From positions 930,001 through 994,000 of the forward strand of contig CBFFRQ010000018.1 in the NCBI GenBank assembly GCA_965644315.1: 64,000 nucleotides of DNA, given 5' to 3'. Positions 9,101 to 18,600 of this stretch are shown here, piece by piece (position 1 is the stretch's first letter; each line of letters opens with the position of its first letter). This DNA comes from Caecitellus pseudoparvulus. Lineage: Eukaryota; Bigyra: Bicosoecida. The notes under the pieces were generated by a model. It was not told the origin of the DNA and searched no databases. It saw only the letters and a program-made list of their open reading frames with translations. Both the position numbers and the translations under genes were made by a program.

Positions 9101-11012
9101 CACCAAGAGCTCAATGATGAGCTCCCAGGGTGTGCAGCATCGAGGTATGTTGCAGACAGGCGGTGTGTTTGCCCCGCGGGCGGTCTGCTTTCGAGTGGAT
9201 GCCGTGACAGGAACTGTGCGGGTGTACACACGGGCAGGACACTACACTGGCCTGCTCTTCGACCCCGACAACACAGACCTTGCGCAATTGGATGTGTCAG
9301 GAGCAAGTGCCGAGCCGTGTTGCCAACTTGGCTGTGTGGTGGCCGATGCAAGCCACTTCCAGTCACCAGCCCCAGAGGCCGTGCTTGCAGCAGCAGGCTT
9401 GCGCAGCGGCAGCGCAGAAGAGCGTGCGTCTCCAGGGATGGAAGCTGAAAGTGGCCCGGAACCGCATGCTGTGCGCCTGCCCTTGCCTCACACGAGGCCT
9501 CAACCCCCGGCCAGCAAGTGCACGTGCTGGAGGCGCCCCGCCGCAGCCTTTGCCCAAGAGTGGAGTGCGCTGGCAGCCCTTACACAGCGGGACCTTTGCG
9601 GCCCGCTTCTTTCGCTGCCACTCGCTACACATGTTCAGCTTCTCGTCAGGCAGGATCTCGGCTTGCTGCAGAGCGAGGCTGCCGCCGCTGGCGGGGGGGG
9701 CGAGGCGCCGGCAAAGCGCTACGCCACGCTGTCGGGGGGGGTGGCATGGAGTGACTATGCTGAGACTGGTGGAGAAGGTGGCCACAGCGTCTGTCCGTCA
9801 TCAGTCCTTGAGCCCAAGCGGAGCACCAGTCTCTGCTGTGCACACTGCGGCATGGGTCTGCGCCACGCACTTGCGCTATCTGTGGTGGGGGAAGGCGCCC
9901 AGGCTTTGATCCAGCCCTCACCTGGCTCAAAACGCAGCCGGGAAGAGGCGGGCAACGACGTGCCGTGTTTGGAGGACGTGGCAGAGGAAGCCAAGGCGGC
10001 AGGGGTGTCCCCTGAGCACTTGGTCGTGCTGCCCTTCTGTGGGGACAAGTGCAGCAAGGCATACTGGGGTCGCCGCCGCACTGACCGCATCCGTGAGTAT
10101 GTGGGGGGGCTGGAGTTGGGTGTTTGCCAGCTGTGCGGCATTCAGGCCCGCCAACTTTGGCGGCACGTGCAGTCACTGCACCGCAGCAGGCTGCAGACGG
10201 TGCAGACGCAGCTAGACTTGTGCAGGACTCGCCTTCGCAGGCTTGTGAGCCGCGCTGAGAGAGAGGAGGCAGAGGTAGAGGCGCGCCTACTGGAAGAGTT
10301 CCCACATCAGCCCCAGGCTGTTCAGCGAGCGAAGCGTGCCTGCGTTGGCACCCTGAAGGCGCTCGTGGGCGCTGCTGTCGAGCATGCGAAAGCGCAAGCG
10401 GCAGCGGCCCAAGCCCTGCGCCAAGCTGCCCAAGTTCGGGCCGATTTCATGCTCAACCTCGATAGGAAGGCGTGGTCTGCTTCTCCGCGCGGTGGACAGT
10501 CTTGGCCGTGCGCATTCAAAGCACGCGAAGTTCGGGGGTGGCATCCACGGGCACGCGACGGCGATGTAGTGAATGCCCCCGGGCTGGTGGAGGACCCCCG
10601 TGAGGGATCCTTCTGGCAGGTTGACCACATCAGACCTGTCGTCGAGGGTGGTGGCGGTGCGGGGTGGGGTAATTTGCGCACGCTGTGCAGTGAGTGCCAC
10701 CGGGAGGCCACAGCCGCCCTCCGGCGCCGCATGGCAGTGCTGGGGAAAGCAGCGTCCTCCAGGGTCCTCGACACAGACGACCTCATTGCTCAAGCAGTGC
10801 GCAGTGGAGATGCTCCCCTCATTGGCACAGGCATTGGGCGTGGGTCAGCTGCCGCTGGGCAGAGCCGCCTGCTGTTTCGTCGCAAGAAGAGCACCCCTCT
10901 GTCCATGTCTGACCTTGCCACGTTCGAAAGCGACGACAGCAGTGCAAGCGACTCTGACGGACGCGCGCCTTCAATTGTGGATTTGGTGTCGTCTGATGAC
11001 GAGGGGGCTTGA
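6132..11012 (+). CDS. ZRANB3: ZRANB3/SMARCAL1-type annealing helicase with C-terminal HNH nuclease
   Basis: This is an SNF2-family ATPase that would remodel stalled forks and nick DNA in the nucleus. It has 1,626 residues, no intron, and a start at 6132 (MADLADDALLSLL); an in-frame ATG at 5967 is the alternative. An N-terminal HARP-like segment lies at about 55-120. Walker A DEMGTGKT is near 210. DEAH (ICDEAHYLRD) is near 441, after a long insertion. The helicase C half, about 805-942, has TAGGEGL and QAEDRAHR. A cysteine module resembling ZRANB3 (FCGDKCSKAYW, then GVCQLCG) lies near 1305-1340. The HNH core VDHIRPVVEGGGG..NLRTLCSECH is near 1496-1525. The C-terminus ends in an acidic SUMO-interaction-like IVDLVSSDDE. 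GRDLTSFF near 651 resembles a PCNA box but lacks the Gln. No NZF finger is visible. The stop is 8 nt from the LOG stop. Confidence 0.92.
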   Translation: MADLADDALLSLLQRAEAGLSAGSEQRPAPAAEWTIQPYAGVVAPGAGHIEVTLAYEDANSLRMKVQPGPVHPAFKEAVLDAIPTKLLRRGQLSWLVPWSSARALKAALSSIPAKVLSVSIHGIQRGTESVLASVIARGMAPCQVQALLKSAGCCAAISAEATSPGETQPPEATEPLDIPSQLSAKLRSFQEAGVQFAVARGGRVLIGDEMGTGKTCQALTVARHFWRDWPALVLLPSSLRWVWCGEVARWLPELQQDDVAAVSGDAMARGVLQGPAALLRRSVPSTPGGEPLPLDTTTTVPMPALSIMSYTLFRRWTEHVWAVELSQEQRDWCWAANSSARQKWLRTSKRQVAPAPAPTSPSPVVRAAYRALVSVSGNVEGKGASSKLGQPRAPAGQAGAVGDGSTIGGGAGRGKRSGKPSLFFTLLGKAVAACAPTLICDEAHYLRDISSQRTAAAVAVAVAAKRVLFLTGTPAFARPVDIFPLLHSLAPQTFRAKHSFGVRYCDGSIRTLRVGGGRRAERGGWEMTTWVFDGASQSKELYAFLTEALMIRRLKQDVLTQLPPKQRQLVQLTLEGPSPAPRMQRALDKEVSRIAALRHDQWLARAVDSEQRRTGGLGGAEADLEKAAAPHLSAAKAAGIPIAGTGAHQGRDLTSFFTRTSQDEAEGLQAPRLQQSVIPPGRPDEIMQALLDAGGVPMQEEYTYDALGESVRQATHVRGCRIREGAGGLGDRLSSHVAGVAAVQNLHPAGGHAGESQEDHASGPLDPTAMDRWQATGIIKAPLVAQYLLASLGGGGPGQRPAPDGSNKHLVFAHHQSVLDTLQGELVKAGIVYVRIDGACSLPERQECLRRFQRDAAVEVALVSMTAGGEGLCYTAAAVVVFAELHYVPGIMLQAEDRAHRLSSVHREAGSPEFDNGGRVTVKYMLASGSFDEEMWPRVVRRLHSIGVSVNGAEIDLDTSFRNFEGKGVSEQNRPPPARDGSASPCLDTTKSSMMSSQGVQHRGMLQTGGVFAPRAVCFRVDAVTGTVRVYTRAGHYTGLLFDPDNTDLAQLDVSGASAEPCCQLGCVVADASHFQSPAPEAVLAAAGLRSGSAEERASPGMEAESGPEPHAVRLPLPHTRPQPPASKCTCWRRPAAAFAQEWSALAALTQRDLCGPLLSLPLATHVQLLVRQDLGLLQSEAAAAGGGGEAPAKRYATLSGGVAWSDYAETGGEGGHSVCPSSVLEPKRSTSLCCAHCGMGLRHALALSVVGEGAQALIQPSPGSKRSREEAGNDVPCLEDVAEEAKAAGVSPEHLVVLPFCGDKCSKAYWGRRRTDRIREYVGGLELGVCQLCGIQARQLWRHVQSLHRSRLQTVQTQLDLCRTRLRRLVSRAEREEAEVEARLLEEFPHQPQAVQRAKRACVGTLKALVGAAVEHAKAQAAAAQALRQAAQVRADFMLNLDRKAWSASPRGGQSWPCAFKAREVRGWHPRARDGDVVNAPGLVEDPREGSFWQVDHIRPVVEGGGGAGWGNLRTLCSECHREATAALRRRMAVLGKAASSRVLDTDDLIAQAVRSGDAPLIGTGIGRGSAAAGQSRLLFRRKKSTPLSMSDLATFESDDSSASDSDGRAPSIVDLVSSDDEGA

Positions 11013-11020
11013 AACGGTCA

Positions 11021-11680
11021 TCAAGCTTCGTCCTCTCCGCCTTCCCACGTCAGCTCGTAGCCTTTGGGAGGCTTGTACGTCATCAGGCGCTGCACTAGCT
11101 TCTCAGGGTCCGCCTCCACGACCAAGATGTCCTTGAAAGTTGGAGCAATGAATCCAAACTCCACTGCGCGGTCCACTTGGGCCAAGAGGGGGTCGTAGTA
11201 GCCAGCGACGTTGAGCACGCCAACTGGTTTGTTGTGCACCGCCAGCTGTGTCCACGTGATGGCCTCCAGCAGTTCCTCAAAGGTGCCAAAGCCGCCCGGA
11301 AGGGCGATAAAGGCAGAAGACAGCTTGGCCATAAGTGCCTTGCGTTCGTGCATGGTGTCAGTCACCGTCAAGTGCTGAGGCTGGGCGCCCAGCGTGACCA
11401 ACTCAAAGTTGTGCAGAGCCTTGGGGATGACGCCACGCACCACCCCCCCAGCCTCGTCAACACCGGAAGAAACCACGCCCATCAAGCCGACGTTCCCTCC
11501 TCCATACACCAGCTCCGCGCCTTCCTGCACCAATGCCTTAGCCAAGCGGGCGGTAGCATCCACAACTTCCTGACCGTGGGGGCCAGTGGGCAGAGAGCTG
11601 CCGCAAAAGACGGCAACCCGTTTCGCATCAGGTGCCAGCGGCACAGGCGACGCCTGCTCTGCAGAAGCTACAGGAGCCAT
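11021..11680 (-). CDS. LOG: LOG-family phosphoribohydrolase (lysine-decarboxylase-like fold)
   Basis: This family cleaves nucleoside 5'-monophosphates; in plants LOG releases active cytokinin from its riboside monophosphate. The 219-residue frame begins at ATG 11680 (MAPVASAEQ). The reading frame extends to 11758 but only with a GTG. Diagnostic motifs are VAVFCGSS, VYGGGNVGLMG and PGGFGTFEELLEAITW, the last holding the PGGxGTxxE nucleotide site. Length matches LOG proteins, usually about 210-220 aa. No targeting peptide is clear. In a non-plant protist the substrate could be AMP or another nucleotide rather than a cytokinin. It is tail-to-tail with ZRANB3, with only 8 nt between the stop codons, so the two 3' UTRs must overlap. 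Confidence 0.88.
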   Translation of the reverse strand: MAPVASAEQASPVPLAPDAKRVAVFCGSSLPTGPHGQEVVDATARLAKALVQEGAELVYGGGNVGLMGVVSSGVDEAGGVVRGVIPKALHNFELVTLGAQPQHLTVTDTMHERKALMAKLSSAFIALPGGFGTFEELLEAITWTQLAVHNKPVGVLNVAGYYDPLLAQVDRAVEFGFIAPTFKDILVVEADPEKLVQRLMTYKPPKGYELTWEGGEDEA

Positions 11681-12189
11681 GTGCCAGGCACTCACTGCCG
11701 CGCCAGCGGCCAACCCTGAAGCGTTCAGGCAGGCAGCGAGGGAGTGTGCGGAAATCACTTAGCCTTGCTGCGCGAACGACGGGGGCTTCACGCACACGTT
11801 GAGGCACTGGCTGCCCGAACAACCCTGGAAGCAAAGACTGAAGCCATGTTCGTGGTGCTGCAAGGTACTTGCCGTGAACACTTCTGCGTGGGCGTGTCAG
11901 CGAGGCTCTCAGACAGCGTGTTGGAGCTGGTGCTCTGCTGCAGCTGCCGATCTGGCCACAGTCCGCGGCACACATGGAATGGGGGGTGTAGCGGAGAGAA
12001 GTTTTTCGGTTGTGGAAGTGGTGTTGGGGTGGATGCATAGCCATCTCCCCTGCGGCGTGCGTTCGTCTCACCGGCGTGTCAACTGTGCAGCCAGTGCCGC
12101 GACCTACCCAATTTTCTCACACAAACATCAACATCAGCTCCTGTTCGCACACGCCCTGTTGCATCTGCCCAACCAACACAGCATCAACC
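11681..12189. promoter_or_regulatory. Divergent intergenic region, LOG and ML-protein genes
   Basis: About 509 bp separate the LOG ATG (minus) from the ML-protein ATG (plus). No conserved reading frame is visible. CACAACATCAAC-like A/C-rich sequence immediately precedes the ML start. An ATGCAT occurs near 12034 without an adjacent stop codon. No recognised promoter element can be supported. Confidence 0.3.
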
Positions 12190-13075
12190 ATGCGAGTTCT
12201 CTCTGTTGCTCTGGCTTTCGCTGCCATCGCCATGGTGGGTGTGCTTGCCACGCACCACACGCCAACTGCACTGCACTTGATTCCTCCTCGCACTGCTCTC
12301 AGGCCATGGCCAACCCCATCGAGGCTGTTGCCAAGAACGTCGAGGGGCCCACTGCCGTCACCGCCCTGCGTGGCCGACGCATGACTGCCGCTTCTTGCGG
12401 CGGCTCTGGTGTGAGTTTGCCGCTTGTTTCTGTGCGCCACACCAGCACGCGGAATGCGCGCTGCCTGATCCCGTTCCCGCGGCCCCGCGGCCCCCTGCCC
12501 CTCACCTTGCCGGAGTAAGACCAGGCACATGGGGTTTTGCTCTTGGGTGCTCTGGTTGCCCTGCTGTGCCTTGCACTCTTGCGCTCAAGCTGAAGATGCT
12601 GCCCAGCTGCACTGCACTTGCCGGCGCGAACTGCCTCGCAGGACCTCGCCACCAACGTCAAAGTGACCATGTCCCCTGCTACCCCCAAGCCTGGTGACAG
12701 CTACACCCTGACCCTGGAGTTCGACCTGCCTTCGGAGGTGCGTGGCGCCACACGCTGAGCAAGCTGCCACGCCCACGCAGGGTGGTCAACCACCACTCAC
12801 TCCACACCCCCCCCCCCTTCTCGTTGGCCCAGGTCACTGATGGCTCTGTGAAGTACGCTGCTAGCCTGAACGGCCTGCCCGTCTACTCTGACTCCGCCAA
12901 CCTGTGCACCGACCTGAGCAACTCCGGCAACTCCTGCCCCCTGAAGGCTGGCCACAACGTCATCTCCTCCTCCGGCAAGATGTTCGACGTGTCCGGCAAG
13001 GTCAAGAGCACTGCCAACTGGTACAACTCTGCTGGAGCCTCCATCCTCTGCTGGGGCTTCGTTGCCAACTTGTAA
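12190..13075 (+). CDS. Secreted ML-domain (MD-2/NPC2-like) lipid-binding protein
   Basis: Exons at 12190-12234, 12303-12410, 12642-12737 and 12833-13075 join in phase to give 163 residues. Residues 1-15 (MRVLSVALAFAAIAM) form a signal peptide on their own exon. The mature part has CGGSG, the beta-strand pattern VKVTMSPATPKPGDSYTLTLEFDLP, then LCTDL..SCPL and a terminal ILCWGFVANL. This is the layout of small ML proteins, which bind sterols or lipids in endosomes or outside the cell. Cysteines are paired as in NPC2-like proteins. Introns 1 and 2 each carry TGCACTGCACTT 22-24 nt before the 3' splice site. A second ML gene with the same intron element lies at 61144. The next gene downstream, cathepsin X, is also secreted. 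The particular ligand is unknown. Confidence 0.85.
12267..12278 (+). repeat. Intronic TGCACTGCACTT element (ML gene, intron 1)
   Basis: An exact TGCACTGCACTT whose end is 24 nt from the end of the intron AG (12302). The extended form CAACTGCACTGCACTTG is an imperfect palindrome around a central C. Confidence 0.6.
12608..12619 (+). repeat. Intronic TGCACTGCACTT element (ML gene, intron 2)
   Basis: An exact TGCACTGCACTT 22 nt before the intron end (AG at 12640-12641). The intron is 231 nt, long for this window. Confidence 0.6.
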
Positions 13076-13387
13076 AGGCCGTGCGCTCTCCGAATGCCCC
13101 ACCAGCACCCGGTGAGGAGCAGGGCAGACTTCTAGGCTTTCAGTGTCTATTGACTCGCCCCCTCGCTTGCCGGCCAATGCATGCCAACTCTATAGCTGAG
13201 CAGGGCACTGTTCCATTTGTTGTGCAGGGTTTTGTCGCTGGGGGTACGGCACGCTGCATTCAGTCTGGGTCTGAACGCAACTCCTGAACCTCCTCGCTGT
13301 CATCCAGCGCGAGCAAAAACAACCGCTCGCTAGATCCCCTCCCACCCTTCCGCTGTTGTCAACACACTCACTTGGAGACAACACACG
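13076..13387 (+). other. Intergenic, ML gene to cathepsin X
   Basis: The gap is 312 bp with no supported gene. AATGCAT at 13176-13182 is the candidate 3' element of the ML gene. The last 60 bp before ATG 13388 are A/C-rich, as before other secreted-protein genes here. No core promoter motif is clear. Confidence 0.35.
13176..13182. terminator. AATGCAT 3' element after the ML gene
   Basis: AATGCATG lies about 100 nt after the TAA at 13073-13075. This is the most distant example of the recurrent element. Confidence 0.35.
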
Positions 13388-15460
13388 ATGAAGTTGGTTG
13401 CTTCCCTGCTCGTGGCGGCAGCTGCCGCCACAGTGGCCAAGGCTGGCTTGGGCGGCGGCTTCAAGCGCTCTCCCAACCGCGGCCCAGAGCTCATCACCTC
13501 CCCACGCCCCCACGAGTACCTTGACCTGGGATCCCTCCCAGTCAACCACGACTGGCGAAACAGTGCGTGTCGCCCTGGCACGGCTCTGCGGTAACTTGCC
13601 GTCCAAGTGCACTGCACTTGTGCGCTGGCGCACTGCACTTCAAGCTGCTCCTCTTCGCGTGCAGTCTCTGGCAAGAACTACGTCAGCAGGGCCCACAACC
13701 AGCACATCCCTAACTACTGTGCGTGCCCTCGAGGCCCGCTGTGGCCTCTGGCCGCCCTCATTCTGACACTTCCATGGTCCCGCAGGCGGATCTTGCTGGG
13801 CGTTTTCCACCGCTGCCACGTTGTCCGACCGCCTCGCCATCATGCGCCAGGATGACTGGCCTCAGATCAACATTGGCGTGCAAACCTTGTTGGAGTGTGA
13901 CATGGTGGACGACGGGTGCCACGGCGGAGATTACTACAGCGCCCTGGGTACGGCACAGGCGAAGCGCCCTGGTCCGTTCGCCTGGTACGCACGTCGTTGC
14001 CCCGCTTGCCGTCTGCAGAGTTCTTCCATAACAACAACGCAACAGACGAGACGTGCAACAGCTACCAGGCCAAGGGCCACGATGTGGGCCTGCAGTGCTC
14101 AGCGGAGTCCTACTGCTACACATGCGCACCTGGCGAGGGCTGCTCCGCCATTGCCCCCGAGTCTTACTGGTCTGTAGGCGTGTCTGAGTACGGCAACTTG
14201 AAGGGAGACGCACAGATCAAGGCCGAGATCTTCGCCCGTGGGCCCGTCTCTTGCGGCATCGCTGTGACGCCGGCGTTCGAGGCCTACACTGGCGGCATTT
14301 TCCACGACACCACCGGCCGCAAGACCGCTGCTGACATCGACCACGCCATCAACATCGTCGGGTGGGGGCAGGACCCTTCGACTGGCGAGGATTACTGGAT
14401 CATGAAGAACAGCTGGGGCACACCATGGGGCGAGCGTGGCTATGCCCGTGTGACCACCAACCGCACGGAGAACATGTGCCTGGACTGCGACTGCGTCTTC
14501 GGCGTGCCCACCCCCCCCAAGGCGCCCACGGCTGCTGTGCCCGCCACTGTGGACGGCAAGGCCATCAAGTTCCACGCCAAGACTGCCGGCACCTACCACC
14601 GTGTTCCCAAGAACTCCTGGAAGGGCGGGCAGGTCATCACTGCGCCCCTCCCTGCTGACACAGTGCCCACCTCCAGCTTGCCTGCCAACTGGGACTGGCG
14701 CCAGCAGGGCAAGGTGCTGCTGGCCTCTGCCGACAAGAACCAGCACATCCCCCAGTACTGCGGCAGCTGCTGGTCCCAGGGCACCACCTCCGCGCTCTCC
14801 GACCGCCTGGCCATCGCGACGGACGGCCAGTGGCCCGCTGTGAACTTGGCTCCCCAGGTCGTTATCAACTTCGGTGGCTGCGGTAACTGCCAGGGTGGTG
14901 AGCCTTCCTGTGTGTACCAGTTCGTGCACGACCACGGCGTGCCCGACCAGACCTGCCAGCAGTACATGGCCGAGAACGGGCAGTACGATGCGATGGGCAT
15001 CTGCGAGACGTGCCACCCCACCCAGGCCCACTTCTGGCCTGGCCAGTGCGATGCCGTGAAGAACTTCACGTCTTGGTATGTGGGCGACTTCGGCTCCGTC
15101 AGCGGCGTTGAGGCCATGCAGAAGGAGATCTACGCTCGTGGCCCCATCTCTTGCGGCGTGCAGGTGACGCCTGAGTTCGAGACCTTCACGGGTGACGGCA
15201 TCTTCAACCAGCCCGTGGCCAACCCCCAGATCGACCACGAGATCTCCATTGCCGGGTGGGGTACGGACCCCTCCTCGGGTGTCAAGTACTGGCTCCTGCG
15301 CAACTCCTGGGGCACCAGCTGGGGCTACAAGGGCTGGGCGAAGGTTGCTTTCGGGTCCATTGGTGTTGAGGATGACTGCTCCTGGGGCGTGCCCCAGACA
15401 TACCCCAACTCCAACACGGGGTCCACCTCCTCCACCAGCTACTACAAGAACAGCGAGTAA
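13388..15460 (+). CDS. CTSZ: Tandem cathepsin X/Z: two papain-family domains in one secreted protein
   Basis: This encodes a lysosomal or secreted cysteine carboxypeptidase. Exons 13388-13562, 13665-13718, 13786-13947 and 14019-15460 give 610 residues. Residues 1-19 (MKLVASLLVAAAAATVAKA) are a signal peptide. Two complete C1A domains follow. Domain 1 has NQHIPNYCGSCWAFS (Cys about 80), DIDHAINIVGWG (His) and YWIMKNSWGTPWG (Asn). Domain 2 has NQHIPQYCGSCWSQ (Cys about 381), QIDHEISIAGWG and YWLLRNSWGTSWG. The HIP insertion before the active Cys is the cathepsin X signature, so both halves are cathepsin X and arose by internal duplication. Catalytic residues look intact in both. All introns fall in the first repeat; the second repeat is intronless. 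The active-site CGSC is split by intron 2. Family members normally have one domain (about 300 aa). Confidence 0.93.
13608..13640 (+). repeat. Two TGCACTGCACTT-type elements in cathepsin X intron 1
   Basis: The first copy is at 13608-13619, inside CAAGTGCACTGCACTTG, a perfect 17-nt palindrome around a central C. A second copy, GCACTGCACTT, is at 13630-13640 and ends 24 nt before the intron end (AG at 13663-13664). Confidence 0.6.
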
Positions 15461-15533
15461 AGTGCCAGGCTGCCCAGCCTGGCTGGAGAGTCGCAGCTCC
15501 AGTCCTGCAGCACAGCGCAGCATTGCTGTGCCC

Positions 15534-15539
15534 AATGCA
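15534..15539 (+). terminator. AATGCA 3' element after cathepsin X
   Basis: CCCAATGCAC lies about 74 nt after the TAA at 15458-15460, preceded by a GC-rich imperfect inverted repeat (CCAGGCTGCCCAGCCTGG at about 15466). Confidence 0.35.
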
Positions 15540-15607
15540 CTTTTCACGCCACAAGCGATGCACATGCTGCGAGAACACTTCATTCATACACATCTCACGT
15601 CCGCTGC

Positions 15608-18600
15608 ATGGTGTCAGTCAGGGCGCCAGGCTGGCCCGCCGCGTCGCTCGTCATGGGTGGGCGGAAGGGATTCCGCTGCTGCCATGCCGCGGCCCCGCTC
15701 CTCCTCGTGCTGGCCCTGTGGTGGCCTTGCCGGCTAGCCGGGGAGCCCCCCTTCTCCGAGGTCGGATTGAGATTCCTGTCCTACTCTGCTGTGCCTCATG
15801 GGGCGCGCTGCCACACTGCACAGCTGCCTGCAGCGTTCGCAGTTGGAAGTGGCGTTTCACCACCGGGTGATCCGTCAGGCAACCAACTTGAAACGCACAT
15901 TGAGGCTGCATCTGCGCAGTTGTGCCTTCAAGACGAGTACCTGCGCTTAGACACCGCCCTGAACTTTTCAGGGCACCTTCCGCCTGGCCCGCAGCCCTTT
16001 GTCGAGTACTCCGCTTCACTGCTTTTAGCCGCGTACGTCGAGGTTTCCGCGCTCCAGTTGTCCCACGCAAACTCGTCCATGCGGACGGTGTGGAGCTCGC
16101 AGTTCATTGAGCTCCCCGCATGGGGCGACCTCTCGGAGGTGAATGTGACGCTGCATGCCCCCGCGAATCTTGTGATGCTCGCTGTCGCACGCTGGACTGC
16201 GGGCACCTTCGAGCCCATCATCGCATGTCGAGGTATCCTCGTGCGAAGGAGGCGGGGCTGGCAAAGACTGCACGCCCCAGACCTGTGTGCCAGTGGGGCA
16301 CTGGTGGGACATCCAATCAGCAGCTCCCATGACCTGCAGCCAGGTGTCAACGTGTCGTACCCTGACGAGCACCACCCAGCTGCCTGGCCTTCCGCTGGCT
16401 CGGCGCTTGTCCGAGGCGTCTTGCACATACCATTGCAGGAGGTCTTCATCCCGTGGCAGGAGGCTGCACGATCGCAACCTGCCATTGAAGATGCTCACGC
16501 AGCTCCGACCCCTCAGCTGCAGGTTGGAGCGGTGCGCCTCGTGAGCGTGGGGCGGACCACAGGTACTTACGAGCCCCCGCGCATCGCTGCGGCGCTGGCA
16601 AATTCGACCTGGTTCCATGTACCAGGCCCCCATGCGTCGCAATTTCAACAGACAGAGCCTTCTTTTGTACCCATGCGACCTGTCTCGCTGGGAGTCATCT
16701 CAGTGAGCGCTTCTGACCAGCACACCTGCGCAATATTCGTGGGAGGTCGCATGAAGTGCTGGGGCAGCAACTTGGATCGGGCCCTGTTTGAAATCGGCGA
16801 GGGCAAGCTAGGGTACGCAAACGTCACCTCCCTTGGTGAGGGTGAGCCCCTTTCAGAGGTTCCCTTTATGCGCTGGGGCGCGCGCGTAGCACACGTCGCA
16901 GCCGGGCCAGTGCACACATGTGCAGCGCTGGAAACTGGGGCATTGCACTGCTGGGGGGAAGGCAGCCTGGGAGCCCTAGGCAATGGGGGCTTCACCAACG
17001 TGGGCTTTGCCCAAGATGCCTGGAGTCAACCTCCAGTGCCTGTCGGGGGGCACACGATCGCGGCAGCTTGTGGTCAAGCTCACACATGCGCGCTTGATGA
17101 CCAAGGGGACGTGCGGTGCTGGGGCTCGTTTGTGGCGAGTAAACGAAATGGTATCATTCACTTTTACTTGGGTGTCCTCGGCCAACCAGGTGTGTCTCAA
17201 CTTCCAGATGCCGCGCAGGCACAGCCACTGGATCTGCCAGCACCGGCCGTTGCCATCAGCGCTGGCCTTCGCTACACTTGTGCCCTTCATGAGGAGGGCG
17301 AGGTGACCTGCTGGGGAGACGGGGGTGCTGATGACCTCCTTAGTGGCGGGGCGGGTCAACTGGGGTACGGCCACACAGACCAAGTTGGCTTTGTGCAAGC
17401 CCCTAGTCAAGCTGGGTTCGTGCCAGTGGGAGCACCTGCGAGAGCTCTGAGTGCTGGGGCCTGGCACGTTTGTGCAGTCCTGGACAGCGGGCATGTCAGG
17501 TGCTGGGGTGCCAATGGCTTTATTTCCTCCGTTGAAGCAGGGGGTGTGCCGCTCACCTTTCATTCACGTGGGCGATTGGGCACCGGGGACGACCAGAGCT
17601 ACGGCGATGATGAGCCTGCATCTGCAGCGCCGCTGGTTGACTTACCGGAGCCAGCAGTGGATGTCTGCGCAGGCTTTGCTAGTAGTTGTGCCTTGTTGGT
17701 ATCGGGGCACGTCATTTGCTGGGGTGGGAATACTCTGAGCGAAGCTGGCGGCATGCCTGTCTTCGTCACGGCGACTGGCACGCAGTACATTCGGTCGGTG
17801 GGCTCGACTCGTTCCGCAAGCCTGCAAGGACCAGTTTCGCTGCCCGGAAACGGGCAGGCAACTGCACTGGCCTGTGGGTGGTTGCATTCGGTCGTCGTTC
17901 TTGTCTCCGGAGAGATGCAGCAGATGGGGACCCGTGACGCTGGCTTGCCGGGGCTGGGGCGTCTGGCTCGCGATCACTACGGAGAGTTCGAGCCCATTCG
18001 CTTCGCAGGTGTGATTCCTGCAGGTTACGGAACTGGCAAGCCTGCTGAGCCCATCCGCTCGCTGCGCCTCAAGCCTGCGCGGCACGGGGAGGCAACACAT
18101 GTCAGCGTGTCTCACAAGCACGTGTGTATCGTGACCTCATGGGGAGGCGTCAAGTGCTGGGGTGACAACAGCCATCTGGCGTTGGGGCGAGGAAGCGAGG
18201 GTGGGCCCCACTTCTCGTTTGAGGGCTCGGTGGGTGACGATGAGTTTGCATTCTACCAGATGGGCGTGTATACCCTCGGCAGGGCGCGGAGCGTCCACAC
18301 CACAACTGGCTTCTCTTGTGTTTTACACGAGCAAGGGACGTTTGAGTGCTGGGGATCGAACGAGTTTCAACAGCTTGGATACAGATACGAGACAGACACC
18401 ACTTCGATGCTGCCTTCAGCTGTGTCAAAGCACCGCTTCGTCAACTTTCCCCCGCTCACGTACGTTGCATGTGGCTACCACACCACGTGCGTCATCACAG
18501 AGGCAGGTCGCTTGGCCTGCTTCGGGCTTAACCACTACGGGGAGGCAGGCCATGCTCGCAGCACCACCCCTGACGGGGTCGCGTACCCGCAAACCTTGCA

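Noticed and set aside
11681-11758. Upstream extension of LOG to 11758
   Set aside because: The codon at 11758 is GTG, with a stop immediately upstream; ATG 11680 gives the usual family length.
14099-15583. 494-residue antisense frame opposite cathepsin X
   Set aside because: Shadow of a strongly conserved protease; composition (Leu/Gly/Val/His) is typical of antisense GC-rich coding DNA.
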